From NCBI GenBank assembly GCA_025558075.1, contig JAHLKF010000008.1, positions 496,001 to 560,000 on the forward strand: a DNA stretch of 64,000 nucleotides. The letters run 5' to 3'. Positions within the stretch are counted from its first letter, which is position 1. Every line of letters starts with the position of its first letter. Under the pieces are notes generated by a model. That model saw nothing but the letters and a program-made list of their open reading frames with translations. It was not told the DNA's origin and did not search any database. The stretch is from Gaertneriomyces semiglobifer (lineage: Eukaryota; Chytridiomycota; Chytridiomycetes; Spizellomycetales; Spizellomycetaceae). Shown here piece after piece: positions 22,927-35,700 of the stretch. The translations under genes were made by a program, and so were the position numbers.

Positions 22927-25900
22927 ATGGACCACCTGAGCCCGTCTAACGCGGCGGAACCCCCGCGTCCTGATTCCTCTTGTGGGACAGTGGAGGAAAA
23001 AGCAATAGATCAGCAATCATATACAGTAACACCTGTCAACCCACAAGATGCTCGTCCAAACCCCACGCCTTCGGTTGCATTCGTCGATCCGCCCAAGCAC
23101 GATGCTTCCAAGGTCGACAAACCGAAGCAGGCTCATCCGGAAAAGACCTTGAACATTGTAAGTTTCTATAAGTCCTTATGATGATTACTTCTCAAGGAAT
23201 ATCTGCTCGTCATCACTGTGTCCCACAAGCTAATCCATGGTATGCTGCCAGACCGAACATCTCCTCACCATACCTCAAGTATGCGAAAAGTTCAATGTGT
23301 CCGTAGATATGGCCAAACCAGCTGCCTCACCGGGTCTCTCTGCCGCCGAAGCCACCAAACGATTTACTGAAAATGGTCCCAACCAGCTGTCGCCGCCGAA
23401 AAGAAAACATCCTTTCTTTATATTTATGCACCATCTACTCGGACTGTTCAATCTTCTGCTCTTGGTGGCTGGAATCATTTCATACATTGTGTTGGGCATT
23501 GACGTCAAAGAGAATCTTCCCAATGTAAGCCAACTGCCCTCACCCTTTGTGCTATGAGTCAGATTAGGGCAGCAAGCGAGCTAACATATTGCGTTGCGTT
23601 CAAGGCTTGGCTGGGAGCTATTCTTATTCTTGTTGCTTTCTTGAACGCATTCATTGAGTTCTATCAAGGACAAAAAAGTGCTGCTATCTTGGAGTCATTT
23701 ATGGTATGGGTGATCCGAGGATTCTTTCGCGCGCTTTACTTTGAAAATCTTTACATTCCAGCTGGTCATTTACATACGTTACCTTTACTAGAATCTGATC
23801 CCCGCCAAATGTTATGTCATTCGTGAGGGAAGAGCGCAACAAATCTCGGCAGCTGAACTTGTTCTGGGCGATATTGTTTATGTCCGGTCAGGAGATAAAT
23901 TGCCGGCCGACCTTTACCTTTTCGTCGCCAATGAATTCAAAGTCGACAACTCGTCTCTCACGGGCGAAGCCGATCCTCAAGAACGCAGGACCAGCAACAC
24001 TCAGCAGAATCCATTAGAAGCCACTAATCTAGTATTTAACGGTACATTGGCAGTGAACGGAGAAGCATATGGTATCGTCATTCGGACGGGTGATCATACC
24101 GTCATTGGGCAGATTGCAAGCATGACGGCCAACGAGGAGCGTGGCAAATCACCCATGACTGCCGAAATTGACATCTTCGTTAAACTCATTGCCAGTGTTG
24201 CGGGACTCGTTGCCATCGTCTTTTTCGTTCTCGGGTTGACGGCCAAAGGACTTACATTCTCCACGAGCTTGACCTTCGCAATTGGAACCTTTGTGAGTTT
24301 CGTTCCTGAGGGGTTACCCGCGACCGTCACGATTCTTTTGACCTTTGCCGCCAAGCGCATGGCATCACGTAACGTTCTTGTCAAAGATCTGCAAGGCGTA
24401 GAAACGCTCGGTGCCATTACTCTTCTCGCCACCGATAAGACGGGCACTCTTACCCGGAACCAGATGACAGTCACCTTCGTTTGGACTGGCGGTGATTTCT
24501 TATCTGCCCAGCCGCCTAACCCTGGTGAGAAAAACAAGCCGGATGCACCGAAGACACTTACAATGGATCATACCGGCGCGAACGAGATTATCCACATATC
24601 GGCTTTGTGCTCGCGCGCGAGGTTTGAGAGTAGCACCGGTCCTATCAACGAGAGAACCATTCTGGGTGACGCAACAGAGAGCGGATTACTTCGTTACGCT
24701 GCTGCAAAGATCCCAGACTTTGATACCATCTACGATGCGTATCCTAAAGTATTAGAAATCCCTTTCAACAGCGAGAACAAGTGGGCCATGACCATACATA
24801 AAAAGAAGCATTCAAAAGGCTCGCTGATGTTGTATCTCAAAGGCGCACCTGAGCGAGTGTTGAGAATTTGTTCTTCCTTCTATGACGCTTCCCAAAATGA
24901 AGCGGTACCGATGACAGACGAACACAAGACGCAATTTGATGAGACGTACACGTTAATGGCTAGCAAGGGGCATCGTGTGCTTGCGTTTGCGGCGTTACAA
25001 TTGCCCGAGGAAACATATCCAGCGGACTTTGTCTTCAGCAAAGAACCCATCAACTACCCCACGACTGATTTGACATTTTATGGGCTTATTTCACTTGAAG
25101 ATCCGCCAAAGCACGGTGTTCGTGAAGCCATTGGTCACTGCCGCGAGGCAGGCATCAAGGTGATGATGGTCACCGGTGATCATCCTCTGACTGCAGAAGC
25201 CATTGGCAGAAAAATCAATATGATGCTTCAAGAGACCAAGGCTATGATTGCGAAGAAGAGAGGTGTACCGGAAGCACAGGTTCACGAGTCGGAAGTCAAT
25301 GCCATCGTTATTCATGGCGAGAGTATCGACGCCCTCTCGGACAAAGAGTGGGAAAATATCTTTTCCAAAGAGGAAATTATCTTTGCACGCACATCGCCGA
25401 AGCATAAGCTTCAGATTGTCAAGCGCGCACAAGCAATTGGGCACATTGTCGGCGTCACTGGCGACGGTGTCAATGACTCTCCTGCACTGAAAAAAGCCGA
25501 CCTTGGCATTGCCATGAATGTCAGTGGAAGTGACGTGAGCAAAGAAGCTGCCGCCATGATTCTCGTAGATGATAATTTTGCGTCGTGCGTAAGCGGAATT
25601 GAAGAGGGTCGATTGATCTTCCAGAATTTGAAGAAAAGTGTTCAATACACAGTTTCGCATACAATGCCTCAAGGTAGGGAATGACTAGTGCTTGCGTGGA
25701 GTGATTTCTTTCCTTCTTACCCGTCGGTTTGGTAGTGTGGGCTAACCTTCTGTACATCATTGTGCCTCTGCCATTACCCCTCGGAGCAATGCTTATCCTC
25801 GTCACAGATTTGGGCTTCGACTTCATTCATGCCTTGACTTACGCCTGGGATCCCCCGGAAAACCGGGCGGGTCTAATGAAATTGACTCCGCGTAAGCCTG

Positions 25901-26781
25901 TCACGCAGCATTCCATCCAGCAACGTCAGCGGCACAGAGAAGAGGATGCCATGGATGGTCTCATTGACCCCGAAACTGGCGAGCGTAAACCTCAAACTTT
26001 CGTTCATAAAATGGCCCAGCCGTTCCGCAAGCGGTTTTGGAAACGCATGCTTGAAAGTCGAGAAGAGGACGTGCTTGTGGGAAAGGCAACCTTGAGTTGG
26101 GCCTACCTAGAAGCGGGCACCCTAATTACGTTCGGCTGTTTGCTTACGTACTTCCTAGCCATTTGGTACTATGCCAGGGTAACTCCAAGGGATCTTCAGC
26201 GCAACGGCGCTGATTGGGGTACCGCTGCGACCGTCACCTTAGGCGATGGACGGGTTCTGGTGAGTACCTCATCGTGCTTTCGCAGGTTTTTCCATTCTGA
26301 CTTCTCCGTTAATCCTAGAACTCTGATGAGCAAAAAGAAATCCTCTCAGTTGGCCAAGCTGCATACTACATCTCTATCTTTTGCCAACAATGCTTCAATC
26401 TATTCATCTGCAAGGCGCGCCTCGGCATGCCCTACGGAAAATTCATGTTTACCAACATCTACAACTTTGTCGGCATTCTTTGTGGACTGTGCTTAACCGT
26501 CTTTATCGTCTACGTACCCGGCGTCACGACCGCATTCGGTACCAGCCACCATTTAAGTCCGTTAATGTGGCTGGTTCCTATCGCGTGTGGATGTGTGCTG
26601 TTTGCGCATAGCATTTTACGCACGCTCTTCCTGCAGTGGAGTAAGTACCAGTTTGTTGCGTCAATATCTCAAGGCACACTGAAATTGACACTGTTGTCCA
26701 TTAGAAAATCCACCGAAATATTCGAGAGACGTGGTTGGCCTCCAGATGTTCCCGACAAGGTGGTCCACGAGAGGTGGATAA
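22927..26781 (+). CDS. P-type ATPase, type IIC (Na+/K+-ATPase alpha-like)
   Basis: Seven exons (22927-23157, 23252-23524, 23605-23703, 23792-25673, 25736-26259, 26319-26640, 26705-26781) splice in frame to 1135 residues. The actuator domain has TGEADPQ (about 258), the place of TGES. The phosphorylation site is DKTGTLTRNQMTV with Asp 416. The N-domain, MVTGDHPLTAEAIG and the hinge TGDGVNDSPALKKADLG (about 757) are all present. Membrane helix 4 has PEGLPATVT, as in Na+/K+ and IIC pumps, and helix M5-M6 has VWANLLYIIVPLPLPLGAML. It should export Na+ (perhaps exchanging K+) at the plasma membrane. The seventh exon is chosen because the 64-bp intron is typical; read-through would extend the C-terminus to 26906 instead. 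No beta subunit is seen nearby. Confidence 0.93.
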
Positions 26782-27174
26782 GGGAGAACACCTTTGGCTA
26801 CTTTCTCACGGGACGCGATCGTGAGTCTGCGAATTGTGAGCAAATGGCTACCGCACATAGGCATAATGTAGCTTGCATGTCCTATCTGAAGCGACGTTAC
26901 GAATAAACAAATGCATTTGATCAGGTCTGCTTAGGAGTAAGTCATGGGCCTAGTTGAGCGGGAATATGCTCCATTCTTTCATTGCGTGCCCAATTTGTTT
27001 CTCCTTTGAAAATGTTTTGACAGAAGAAGTACTATAGACGAATGAGGACTCACATAAAACGAGCATCTAGTACTAAAACACCTCCCTCAATGATGTTCCA
27101 GTTATCAAAGCATCAGCTAATTTTCCCTGACCAAAACGCGTCATCAAACTACCAATAAGGTACCCATTTGTAAC
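26782..27174. other. Convergent 3' region
   Basis: These 393 bp lie between the convergent stops of the ATPase and PDB1. The left part (to 26906) stays open in the alternative, unspliced ATPase frame. Otherwise no feature was seen. Confidence 0.5.
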
Positions 27175-28552
27175 TTATTGCTTTCCAAGACTTTGCTTAA
27201 CGGTCTTCTTGATGCTTTCTATCCTCGGCAAAGAAAGGTCCTCGAGATTCTTTGCGTATGGCATAGGAATGTCAGCACCAGTGACACGAAGTACCGGCGC
27301 ATCCAACGCGTCGAATCCATCGCCTAAGAAAATTAAACAATGGTTAACCATCTCATGAACAAGCGCGGGTATTATGGTCATCTATACTTACTCTCCATGA
27401 TTTGTGCGCAAATTTCACTTCCAACTCCAAACTGAGGGAATCCTCCTTCCACAGTGACCAAGCGGTTAGTCTTCTTCAAAGACTTCAAGATGGTGTTGAT
27501 GTCGAGCGGTCGGATACTACGGAGATTGATAACTTCAACGCTGATGCCTTCTTTCTCAAGCTCCTTTGCGGCGTCAATTGATTGCCCAACGGCACGGGAG
27601 TGAGCAACTATGGTTACATCGGTACCTGTTGACATGCTCACAGTTAGAAGAGAGTGGTATAATAGATATAACCATGGGTACCGACCCTCCTTCTCGACTT
27701 TCGCTTTGCCAATCGGAATTACAAAGTCATCTTTCAGCGCAGCTTCAGAGACGTCAAAACTTTGACCGTACAAAATCTCGTTCTCCAGGAACACAACCGG
27801 GTCCGGATCACGTATAGAGGCTTTCAACAGACCCTTGGCATCCTCAGCTGACCAAGGGGAAACAACCTTCAGACCCGGAATCTGGCCGTACCAAGCGGCA
27901 TAATCTTGAGAATGTTGGGCAGCGACGCCAGCGGCTGCACCGTTGGGACCGCGAAAAACAATTGGGACACCAACAATCCCGCCAGACATATAGCGGGTTT
28001 TGGCAGCAGAGTTGATGATGTGGTCGATACCCTGAAAATCGCACAATGTCAGTACTCACTGTGCTAAGCCTGGCAAGTGATCAAGACTGACCTGCATGGC
28101 AAAGTTAAAGGTCATGAACTCGCACACCGGTTTCAAACCAGCCATAGCTGCTCCAACAGCCAAACCAGCAAAACCCATTTCGGTGATAGGGGTGTCGATT
28201 ACACGCTCAGGGCCGAATTTGTCAAGGAGGCCTTTCGTGACCTTGTAAGCACCATTGTATTGCGCAACCTCCTCTCCAAGTATGAATACTGTCTTGTCAC
28301 GAACCATCTCTTCCTCCATAGCTTGGTTTAGCGCTTCACGAACAGTCATCTGAAAGCACACGTCAATGCGAGCAGCCACGGGGTTAGTATATCTGCATCC
28401 CGGTATAAGCCCTCAAAACGCGCCCATCTACCAACCGTATGACCCGACGACGTCGCCAACGCTCTTCTCATGCTTCCTCTCAGCATCTCTGCCCGAGCAA
28501 AGCTCGTCGGCTGGCGCATCATGGCCGATCGAAACAGTCGCAATGAAGCCAT
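27175..28552 (-). CDS. PDB1: Pyruvate dehydrogenase E1 component subunit beta, mitochondrial
   Basis: Five exons (28436-28552, 28092-28349, 27686-28031, 27392-27625, 27175-27323) give 367 residues. This subunit completes the thiamine-diphosphate active site of the pyruvate dehydrogenase complex. Signatures are [15 protein letters not shown] at the start of the mature protein, [52 protein letters not shown], and the C-terminal [20 protein letters not shown], then [16 protein letters not shown]. The N-terminal 39 residues form an Arg/Ser/Met-rich presequence. The first donor (GTTGGT) is weak but is the only one that keeps MTVREAL in frame. Introns are 60-86 bp. It is convergent with the ATPase gene. 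Confidence 0.96.
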
Positions 28553-29095
28553 TTTGTGAAGGGACGGTACGTGTTGTTGAGAGATAAAGTACGTGTAAAT
28601 GGTCTTGAAAGGTACCGAACGTATGCAAAAGTGCGCAATAGCAACGTTGGCTGAATCTACGAAGCACACGTTCAGCGTCAGTCCAGTGGCTACTCAAGTA
28701 CGGCAGACTTTCTTGAAGCGAAACCAACCTTACAAGCTGTACCAAGCAGACAGCGTGCGGACGACGAGTGACTGCGGGTGAAGAAGATGCAACAACAAAG
28801 GCACAGAGAGGCCGAACAGGATGCAGTTGGCGCTCGATCTTGCAGAAAGAACTTCGCCAATTTGGCGTTCGTTGTTCAGATACCACATCGATACGGATCC
28901 GCGTATGTAAGCACAGGTCATGTGACGCACGCGTAGCGCGAATGCAAACGGACTCATAATACTGATATACCGACAACTACTAACGGGTCGTACAGTCGTG
29001 TGTATGGGTAATAGGTAATGCTCTCTCTAACTGCCTCGAGGACTGTGCGTCTGCCATTCTGTCCATGCGCCATGTGTCACTGGGAAGTGAACTTT
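28553..29095. promoter_or_regulatory. PDB1 upstream region
   Basis: This 543-bp spacer lies between the PDB1 start and the 3' end of the ZnT9-like gene. It contains GTCATGTGAC at 28917-28926. No gene was found. Confidence 0.45.
28917..28926. promoter_or_regulatory. E-box decamer GTCATGTGAC upstream of PDB1
   Basis: This is the exact reverse complement of the decamer found twice before the bS18m gene. It lies 365 bp from the PDB1 start. Function as a bHLH site is inferred. Confidence 0.35.
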
Positions 29096-30799
29096 TTAAA
29101 TCTCAAGGTCAATATGTTTGACCTCTGGTCGGTTCCTCATAATTTCCATTTCCAACCGATCCACCTCCGCGCCAAGAGTGTTCACAATGCCGCCACCATG
29201 TCGAATGGTCCATTCTTCAATCTCTTTTCTCGTCTTCAACGTCTGAAATACTTCGACTTCTTTCTCCCATCCTTCACACTGACTTATATATCGTCTCGTG
29301 ACCTCCTGCCCATCGACCAAGATCTCGGCTTTGAATCGCGCCACATTGGGCGCCAGCATCGTGGTCTTCACGTCGTGTACACGAGAAATGATCGGATCGC
29401 GCTCCAATAAGCGGACAACGGAGTCCTCGTGCGTATCCCGCATGCGAGTTCCAATTAACGAAGCGATATTTCGGCGGATAAGGAACATTGCAACTCCGGA
29501 CAAAAGCAAACCAATGGATATCGAACCAAGAGAGTCAAGCCAAGGCAAGTTGAGGAACTTGGAAGCGGTCAGGAAGCCCCCCGCAAGCGCAAGCCCTCCT
29601 ACTGCCGCGCAATCCTAGTAAAGTGAGCGCAATTTATACTCGGGTATCTATGCACGGTCGTGCCATGCGGTCCATCGCAAGTACCTCAAGAAAAATTTGG
29701 ACGGCGGTTGGGTCAGCGCCCCTTTTAATATAATCCCATACTGACTGCCCCGCAGCCGTCGCCGTTTCCTTAATGTGCAGATACGCATACCTCATGGTAC
29801 CTGAAACTCAACCCACGATCAGTGCCCATACTTGCAATACCATATCGCGGAATTATACGCACCAAGTTCGAATGCTAATGAGCATGATAGTACAGCCCAA
29901 CTCAGCGTTGGGTCACCAATCACATGGGCGGGACCCGCGAGAAGACCGGCAAAGCCATGATACAGAGACACACCGCCGCCGAGAAAGAAGATACCTTCAA
30001 CGTGAACAGGTTGTGAGTAAGTGGGGATGTGATTGAAACGAAATAGATACCCACCAACGCCACTGACCAAGGCCCACGCATATCGCTCCAAGGTGAAGCC
30101 ATATGGATGTTGCGGGTCAGGTTCTCGCAGCGATCGATGAATGCCAACGAAAAGTAAGCTCTCGTTAACAACATCTGCCAAGCTATGCAAAGCTCTAAAA
30201 TGCCCATGTATCAGCTACGTCCGGATGATGAAGACTTAGGGTTGACTAGGTCCGTACTCTGAAAACATGGACGCGCTGCCCGATTGGATAGCAGCATACA
30301 GCTTTGCGAGGAACATGATGCCGTTAGTGGTCATCGCTAAAGCAACCTGTCGTTATTTTAGTATGAAGGATTCGGCGCGACTCTGCAACTGACAGGCGTC
30401 CTACTGGATTGAAGACCTACCACTTTCTGAGAACCTTGTAGCACCCTTTTCCGATCTCGAGCGCTCGCTAGTTAAAATGGCACGCATAAACAACAAATGC
30501 TCCATCATGCTTTTGCCGCAGCACCGGTGCGTACCTTCAGTGACCTCCTGTTTTAACTGTTTCACGTCACTCCGTTGTGGTTGAACGGAATGCACAGGAG
30601 TAGTTGATAGTTTGCGAATAGGGCATATTCGTTGGTGTAGAGGGGACAGAACGCTTGAGAATTTGTGTTGGGGCCGTGTCAAGGTGACGCTCAATGTTGA
30701 CGCCCGCTGACGGAGCGTCGAGGTATGCACGTACGAAACTGAACGTGACACGAAAGTCCCTACTCCGCTCCGCGGACCTAGATATAAAAGGCTGCTCAT
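29096..30799 (-). CDS. SLC30A9: Mitochondrial zinc carrier, ZnT9/SLC30A9-like (cation diffusion facilitator)
   Basis: Seven exons (30535-30799, 30421-30467, 30258-30346, 30055-30194, 29863-29994, 29685-29800, 29096-29614) join in frame to 435 residues. The first about 80 residues are an Arg/Ser-rich presequence. The carrier core begins QGSQKVVALAMTTNGIMFLAKL and includes the CDF motif EALHSLADVVNESLLFVGI, then REPDPQHPYGFTLERYAW, typical of ZnT9. The C-terminal cytosolic domain ends HGGGIVNTLGAEVDRLEMEI and PEVKHIDLEI, again ZnT9-specific. ZnT9 exports zinc from the mitochondrial matrix. The 47-bp second exon is easy to miss; without it the frame is lost. The gene is divergent from bS18m. Confidence 0.9.
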
Positions 30800-31574
30800 C
30801 ACCGCTCCATCTGCCCTCATATCAGTTCGGGGCGCTAGGAAAAACGTCTCTCTTCCTCCCGGTCCTCGGCGTTGTAGTACGTGAATTCGTCCGCTTGACT
30901 TTCTGTGACATTCGAACCTGGCACTTATACTGTCAGATGGATCATCCAACCACGCATTTTCCAGCAAGAGTGACGATCTCCTTAACCCACCTTGATCAAA
31001 TGCGCACCAGCCAGCCTTCCAGATCCAGGCAGCCAAAGTCGAAAGTTGAACGCTTGGCAACTCACAGCTCGCATTCACCTGTTATTAATAAGGAGCGCGT
31101 GGGCGGTTGCATTTGAGATCAAGGCCTGCGGTACTCAGAAGACTTGTAAGAACCTTAACGGCAGCAGTTAGTCGCCAGAAACGGCTGCTGGTTCCAAACT
31201 TCGATAATGAGTTCGCGGGCCGACGCAGGCGCCGGGTTTCACCATGAATAGGACGAAGAGGTAGCGCGACACAGGCTGTTGGTAGCCATTTGTTTTTGTC
31301 ACGCACTCCTTTTGCAATTCTGCAATCGGGACAACTTGCACAGACTGCCAAGGGCTTGCAAGTACTGGCCTTCTTGTTCGTATGCAAAGCACTGTTTTCC
31401 GTTTCCACTTTCCTCTACAGTTCCCCAAATTCGCCTGATGAAAGTCACATGACCCACACTTAGTTGTCACATGACCGTGTCACGGGACTCGCTTCGGGAA
31501 TCGGGAGTTTGCCAGATTTCAAGAAACTTGGTTCTGTTTTGTTGGGCTCAATGTTAACCACTGTCCAGTGAACG
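30800..31574. promoter_or_regulatory. Divergent promoter region, ZnT9-like / bS18m
   Basis: This 775-bp interval separates two divergent genes for mitochondrial proteins. Two identical decamers GTCACATGAC lie at 31444-31453 and 31466-31475. A minus-strand frame at 31085-31408 has no family character. Confidence 0.5.
31444..31475. promoter_or_regulatory. Paired E-box GTCACATGAC x2
   Basis: Two perfect 10-bp copies start 22 bp apart (two helical turns), 100-131 bp before the bS18m start. The core CACATG is a bHLH-type site. Regulation is inferred, not shown. Confidence 0.5.
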
Positions 31575-32350
31575 ATGTTCTGTCTCAGACAACAAACCGT
31601 GAGAAAGGCAGCGGTTATAGCTCGCCAGCAACCTCTGGCAGCCCGTCGTGGCGTTGCAAATGGAGGTCTGGAACACATCACCTTGACTTTAAGCCGGTTA
31701 ACCTCAGATCGGCAAAAGTCCGAAGAGTCAAAATCAGAGATGGATTTTGGAGAATGGAATTTTCAACCTACTGCTCCAGGATCAAAATATAATGCGGATA
31801 TCAGGGACAGAGATGTGCAATATCTGGGAGGTGGCCATGTTAGACGCAACTTCAGACCGCACGAGGTAGATGATCAGGCAGTAATTCTCTAGAGTATAAC
31901 AGGGTACTCACGTCTTTTTTCATCCATCAGACCTACACCCCACGAGACTTGAACGATGCCAACAGCGAGAAATATCTTGAATTAAAGAAGAAGATGAAGC
32001 CGATCGATATTTGCGAAGCTGCTCGCATAAACCCACTAAAGGAGTACAAGGTTAGCTGTTGCACAATCGGCGTCCTATTTCACTCGTATGCTAAAGTATT
32101 TCGGCTTTATAGAACGTAAAGTTCTTGACTAGCTTCCTAACCCAGATGGCATACATCAAGCCCGCATCACAAACAGGGTTGAGCAGGGCAAATCAACGGA
32201 AACTGGCCAAAGCAGTTCGAAGAGCGAAGGCTATTGGTATTTTTCTCGCTTATTGGACGGGCTTTTCGTTATGGCGTTCAGCTGATACGTTTTCCTACAG
32301 GTCTGATGCCTTACACGGCGACATTTTCCCCTTTTTCCCAGGGCAGGTGA
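31575..32350 (+). CDS. RSM18: Mitochondrial small-subunit ribosomal protein bS18m
   Basis: Exons 31575-31865, 31931-32050, 32113-32236 and 32301-32350 give 194 residues. The N-terminus is an Arg/Gln/Ala-rich presequence (MFCLRQQTVRKAAVIARQQP). The conserved S18 core spans exons 2-4: INPLKEYKNVKFLTSFLTQM, TGLSRANQRKLAKAVRRAKAIG and, after the last intron, LMPYT. These match bacterial S18, which binds 16S rRNA at the platform next to S6. The last intron splits the conserved AIG|LMP. Introns are 62-65 bp. It is convergent with the MAPKKK gene and divergent from the ZnT9-like gene. Confidence 0.93.
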
Positions 32351-32705
32351 TTAGTTACGCTAGTGGGCAACTCGCAGGAACGACATCAACATATCAAGAA
32401 TTTAGCTGAAACATTAGCCACCAGCATCCGCATGCCATACGTCTCATGGCACTTCAATATCTTCCTTTGGTCCATGGCGAGTTTTTACTCGAATTAGTGC
32501 CTACAGCGTGTGATGTTGTATATTAAAGTAGTATGACCATAAATAGCGCCTAAAACGGTAAATGTTTTTAAAAAGAATGGCGATGTGCACCAAAAATATG
32601 TGGTATCAGATTGTTCCAATGCATCCCCACGTCGTCCTGAGCATGAGCGTAATCTTCCAAGGCAGCGGGCAAGATTTGGATGACCTGGGAAGGCTGGGAA
32701 GATGC
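32351..32705. other. Convergent 3' region
   Basis: These 355 AT-rich bp lie between the stops of bS18m and the MAPKKK. Nothing else was recognised. Confidence 0.5.
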
Positions 32706-35700
32706 TTAATCGTCAACGACCACTTCTCCCACGAAATACTCCTCAAATCCGTCTCCTTCCCAGTACTCTTCCCCGTCTTCCTCGCCCTCCCCACCGCCGT
32801 AACTAACCCCCGTTACTTCCTCATCAAAGCTAATCTCACTTTCCACTTCGCTGAACTCACTCTCAAGGTTGCTGGAACTGTCTATACTACTGCTTGTTCC
32901 TGTCCATGAATTGATTCCAAGACGGCTTTGCTTATGCCTCTCCGCTGCTCCTTCGACCCAGCCGCGGAAGTCATAGGCTAATGGATCATCCACGCCAGCC
33001 CATTGCCCTTCTAAAAGCTCTGTGGCTGTTGGGCGCTTTTCTGGATCCACTTCAAAGCACTGTTCAAGGAACGTGCGCGCCGGACCGCATACGGAATCCG
33101 CTATCGGTGGCTTATTGCCGGTGCCCAGTAGATAAATCACATTACCGCGGACCTTATGCCAAGGTGTGCGATTGGTCAGCATTTCCAGAACAAGACAGCC
33201 TAATGACCATATGTCGACTTTCGCACTGTAGCCGCGACCGCGTGCTACTTCTGGAGCCATCCATGGAATGGAACCTTGCATGGACATGCGAGTCATGCGC
33301 TGGTAAGCTTCGCGATACTCGTTCTTTTTGGAGATACCAAAGTCCGAGATCTTGATAATACCGTCCTCGTCCACCAGGACTAAACAAAACTGTTAGAATT
33401 GAGGTTGAAGCGATATCTGTGAATTGCGCATCACTTACTATTAGCACCCTTGATGTCCCTGTGGATGATGCCTCGGCCGTGTAAATATTCTAACCCACAC
33501 AGAATTTGGGCAGTGATATGCCGCGCACCCTCCTCTTCAAACGCGCCATACCGCTGTAGACAACTTGCGATGCTTCCGCCAGATACATATTCCAAGAACA
33601 CATTGAAACAACTTTCAGTAACTTCGGAGCCCAGATACCTCACAATATGTTCATGCTCCAAGTCTTTCAGGAAATCAATTTCTCTCTTCAGGGCGTCTTC
33701 TCGTCTTTGTTTTGTCGATGAGGATGATTTAGATGAAAAGATCTGCCGTTCCACTTGTTTAATGGCCATCAGCTCGCCAGAGTCGAGGTTGAGGCCAATG
33801 AAAACTTTGCCAAAACCTCCCTGGCCAATTTGTTTACCAATTTCATATCGTATTACCGGCGGAGGGGGTGCGACCGAGTTTGTCGCAGTCGTTCCAGAGA
33901 TTGCAGAACTATCACTCCTGAGGCTTGCCGTTCCATCGGATTCCGGCATTTCAGGCGGCCTTGCACGCCGCCCTGCTTCGCTTTGCGGCACCCTCAGTTC
34001 ATCTCCGCCCTCGCCATAGCCATTCTCACCTTTGGGCAAGTCATCGTAGCGTTCCTCCGGGCCCGTATTTGGGCTCGGTACGCTAGCCAAACTGGCAAGT
34101 GCTTCTTGACCCCACGAGTTGGCTCCTCCGTTCAGTTCTTCCTTAAAGTCCAAACTCTTCTGCCGTAGAATAACCTTTTGGGTGTCCTTTAAGTCATCAT
34201 GCTCGTCAATTTGGCTACTCTTTACAGGTGTCCGCTCTTCCCGGATAGTATGTATGGGTTGCAAATTCGTCGGCTTCCGCACAGTGCTTTTGCGTCGCCC
34301 CGCTTCAGAACTTCGACGTGCGATGAATGCACTTCCACGATGAGAGAGTTTCGACATGCGCTTATTAAGCATGGCGGCATGGACGATGGATTTTATGCTG
34401 CTGGCCGGTTGATGAGAGGCATCCCGTTTCGGTGGCACAACCACAGGCACGCTGCTGGTGAGATCTGGTTGATCTTTAGAAGATGGCATGGGCGGTAGAG
34501 ATTGATGTTGCTGTTGCGGTTGTCCTTGCTGATGATCATTCGATATCCCAGGGAAGAACTGTTCAAGTTGATCAACAATGAGTTCATCTGGAGGACGCTC
34601 GCCAAAAAAGTTCAGGAGTTTCTGTTTGCGTTGCTTTGGAGCTGGCTGTAGCTGCGCAATGCTTTTCTCTGCGGTCTCTTCAGGGCCTCTAGTTCGCGGC
34701 AGAGTTGAAGACGAGCCTGGCGCGGGAGCTGGCGGGGCACGTTCTCCAAAGAAGCGCTGAAGCTTCGTGATTTGCCTGTCCCTTTCTGCCACAATTTCGA
34801 ACGAGTTCTCGCGACGGAGAGATCTATTGTCGTCGCTTCCGCCAATTCGTACTAAACGCAAAGAGCCCTTGGCGTCCGAATCCCGGCTTTTACAGATTCT
34901 AAAAAGTTCGTCGTCTTCGACAGGATAAACATCTGATCCGGCATCTGTTCTGGGGGCGAGTATCGCATACGAGTCCCTTTCTCTAGGATCTTTGATACCG
35001 AACTTGTTGAATATTCGGTTTTTAATGGTTTCGACGTCTGGAAGATCTACAACGTCAATTATATGTGACTGGTTGTTGGTGTCGTTCACTCTAATGCAAC
35101 GAGCGCGGATAGCTTCCACAGTCATGATATCCTTGGCTTTTCCAATCGCAGACTGTGGTGTTGTCGGGGTATCTCGAGAAATGGACGAACCTGATGACGT
35201 GTCCCTCATGTGACGGCGGTCTTCCTCAAAAGAGAATCCAAATCGAGACTCCGGCTGTGGAGAGCCCGGAGAAGTCTGCGGCGGGGTGGCCTCACGTTTG
35301 AAAGGAAGGGACCCCAAGGCGACGTCAGACCCCAGGGTACCGTTGGTACTTGTAGCGGATGCTGGTACAGAACTTTTGGCGCCCGAACTTCTCTCTAAAG
35401 TGGCGCTTCTAATAGAACTGCTTCTCGGTGCGATGATAAGCGGAGAAGGGCTGATCTTTTCTCTGTCGAGCGTCAACGTGCCGCCAATCAACGATCCTTT
35501 GCGTTTCGGGACGCGTGATACAATGTCACCCAATGTCGGCGGTAGCGGTTTCTCGGCAAGTGGTGCTGCCAATCGCGGTTCGCTCCGCGGGATGTTCTCG
35601 TCAAAAGATGCACCTCGTCGATCCAACGCAAATGTTCGCGGGTTCATAGGTCCATCGCGACTGGGAGTAACTGGAGGCGTACCTGGTGTCTTCGGACCTG

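Noticed and set aside
23173..23251. Extra exon in the ATPase reading EYLLVITVSHKLIH
   Set aside because: Splicing from 23157 directly to 23252 gives the conserved TEHLLTIPQVCEKFNV, so this segment is intron.
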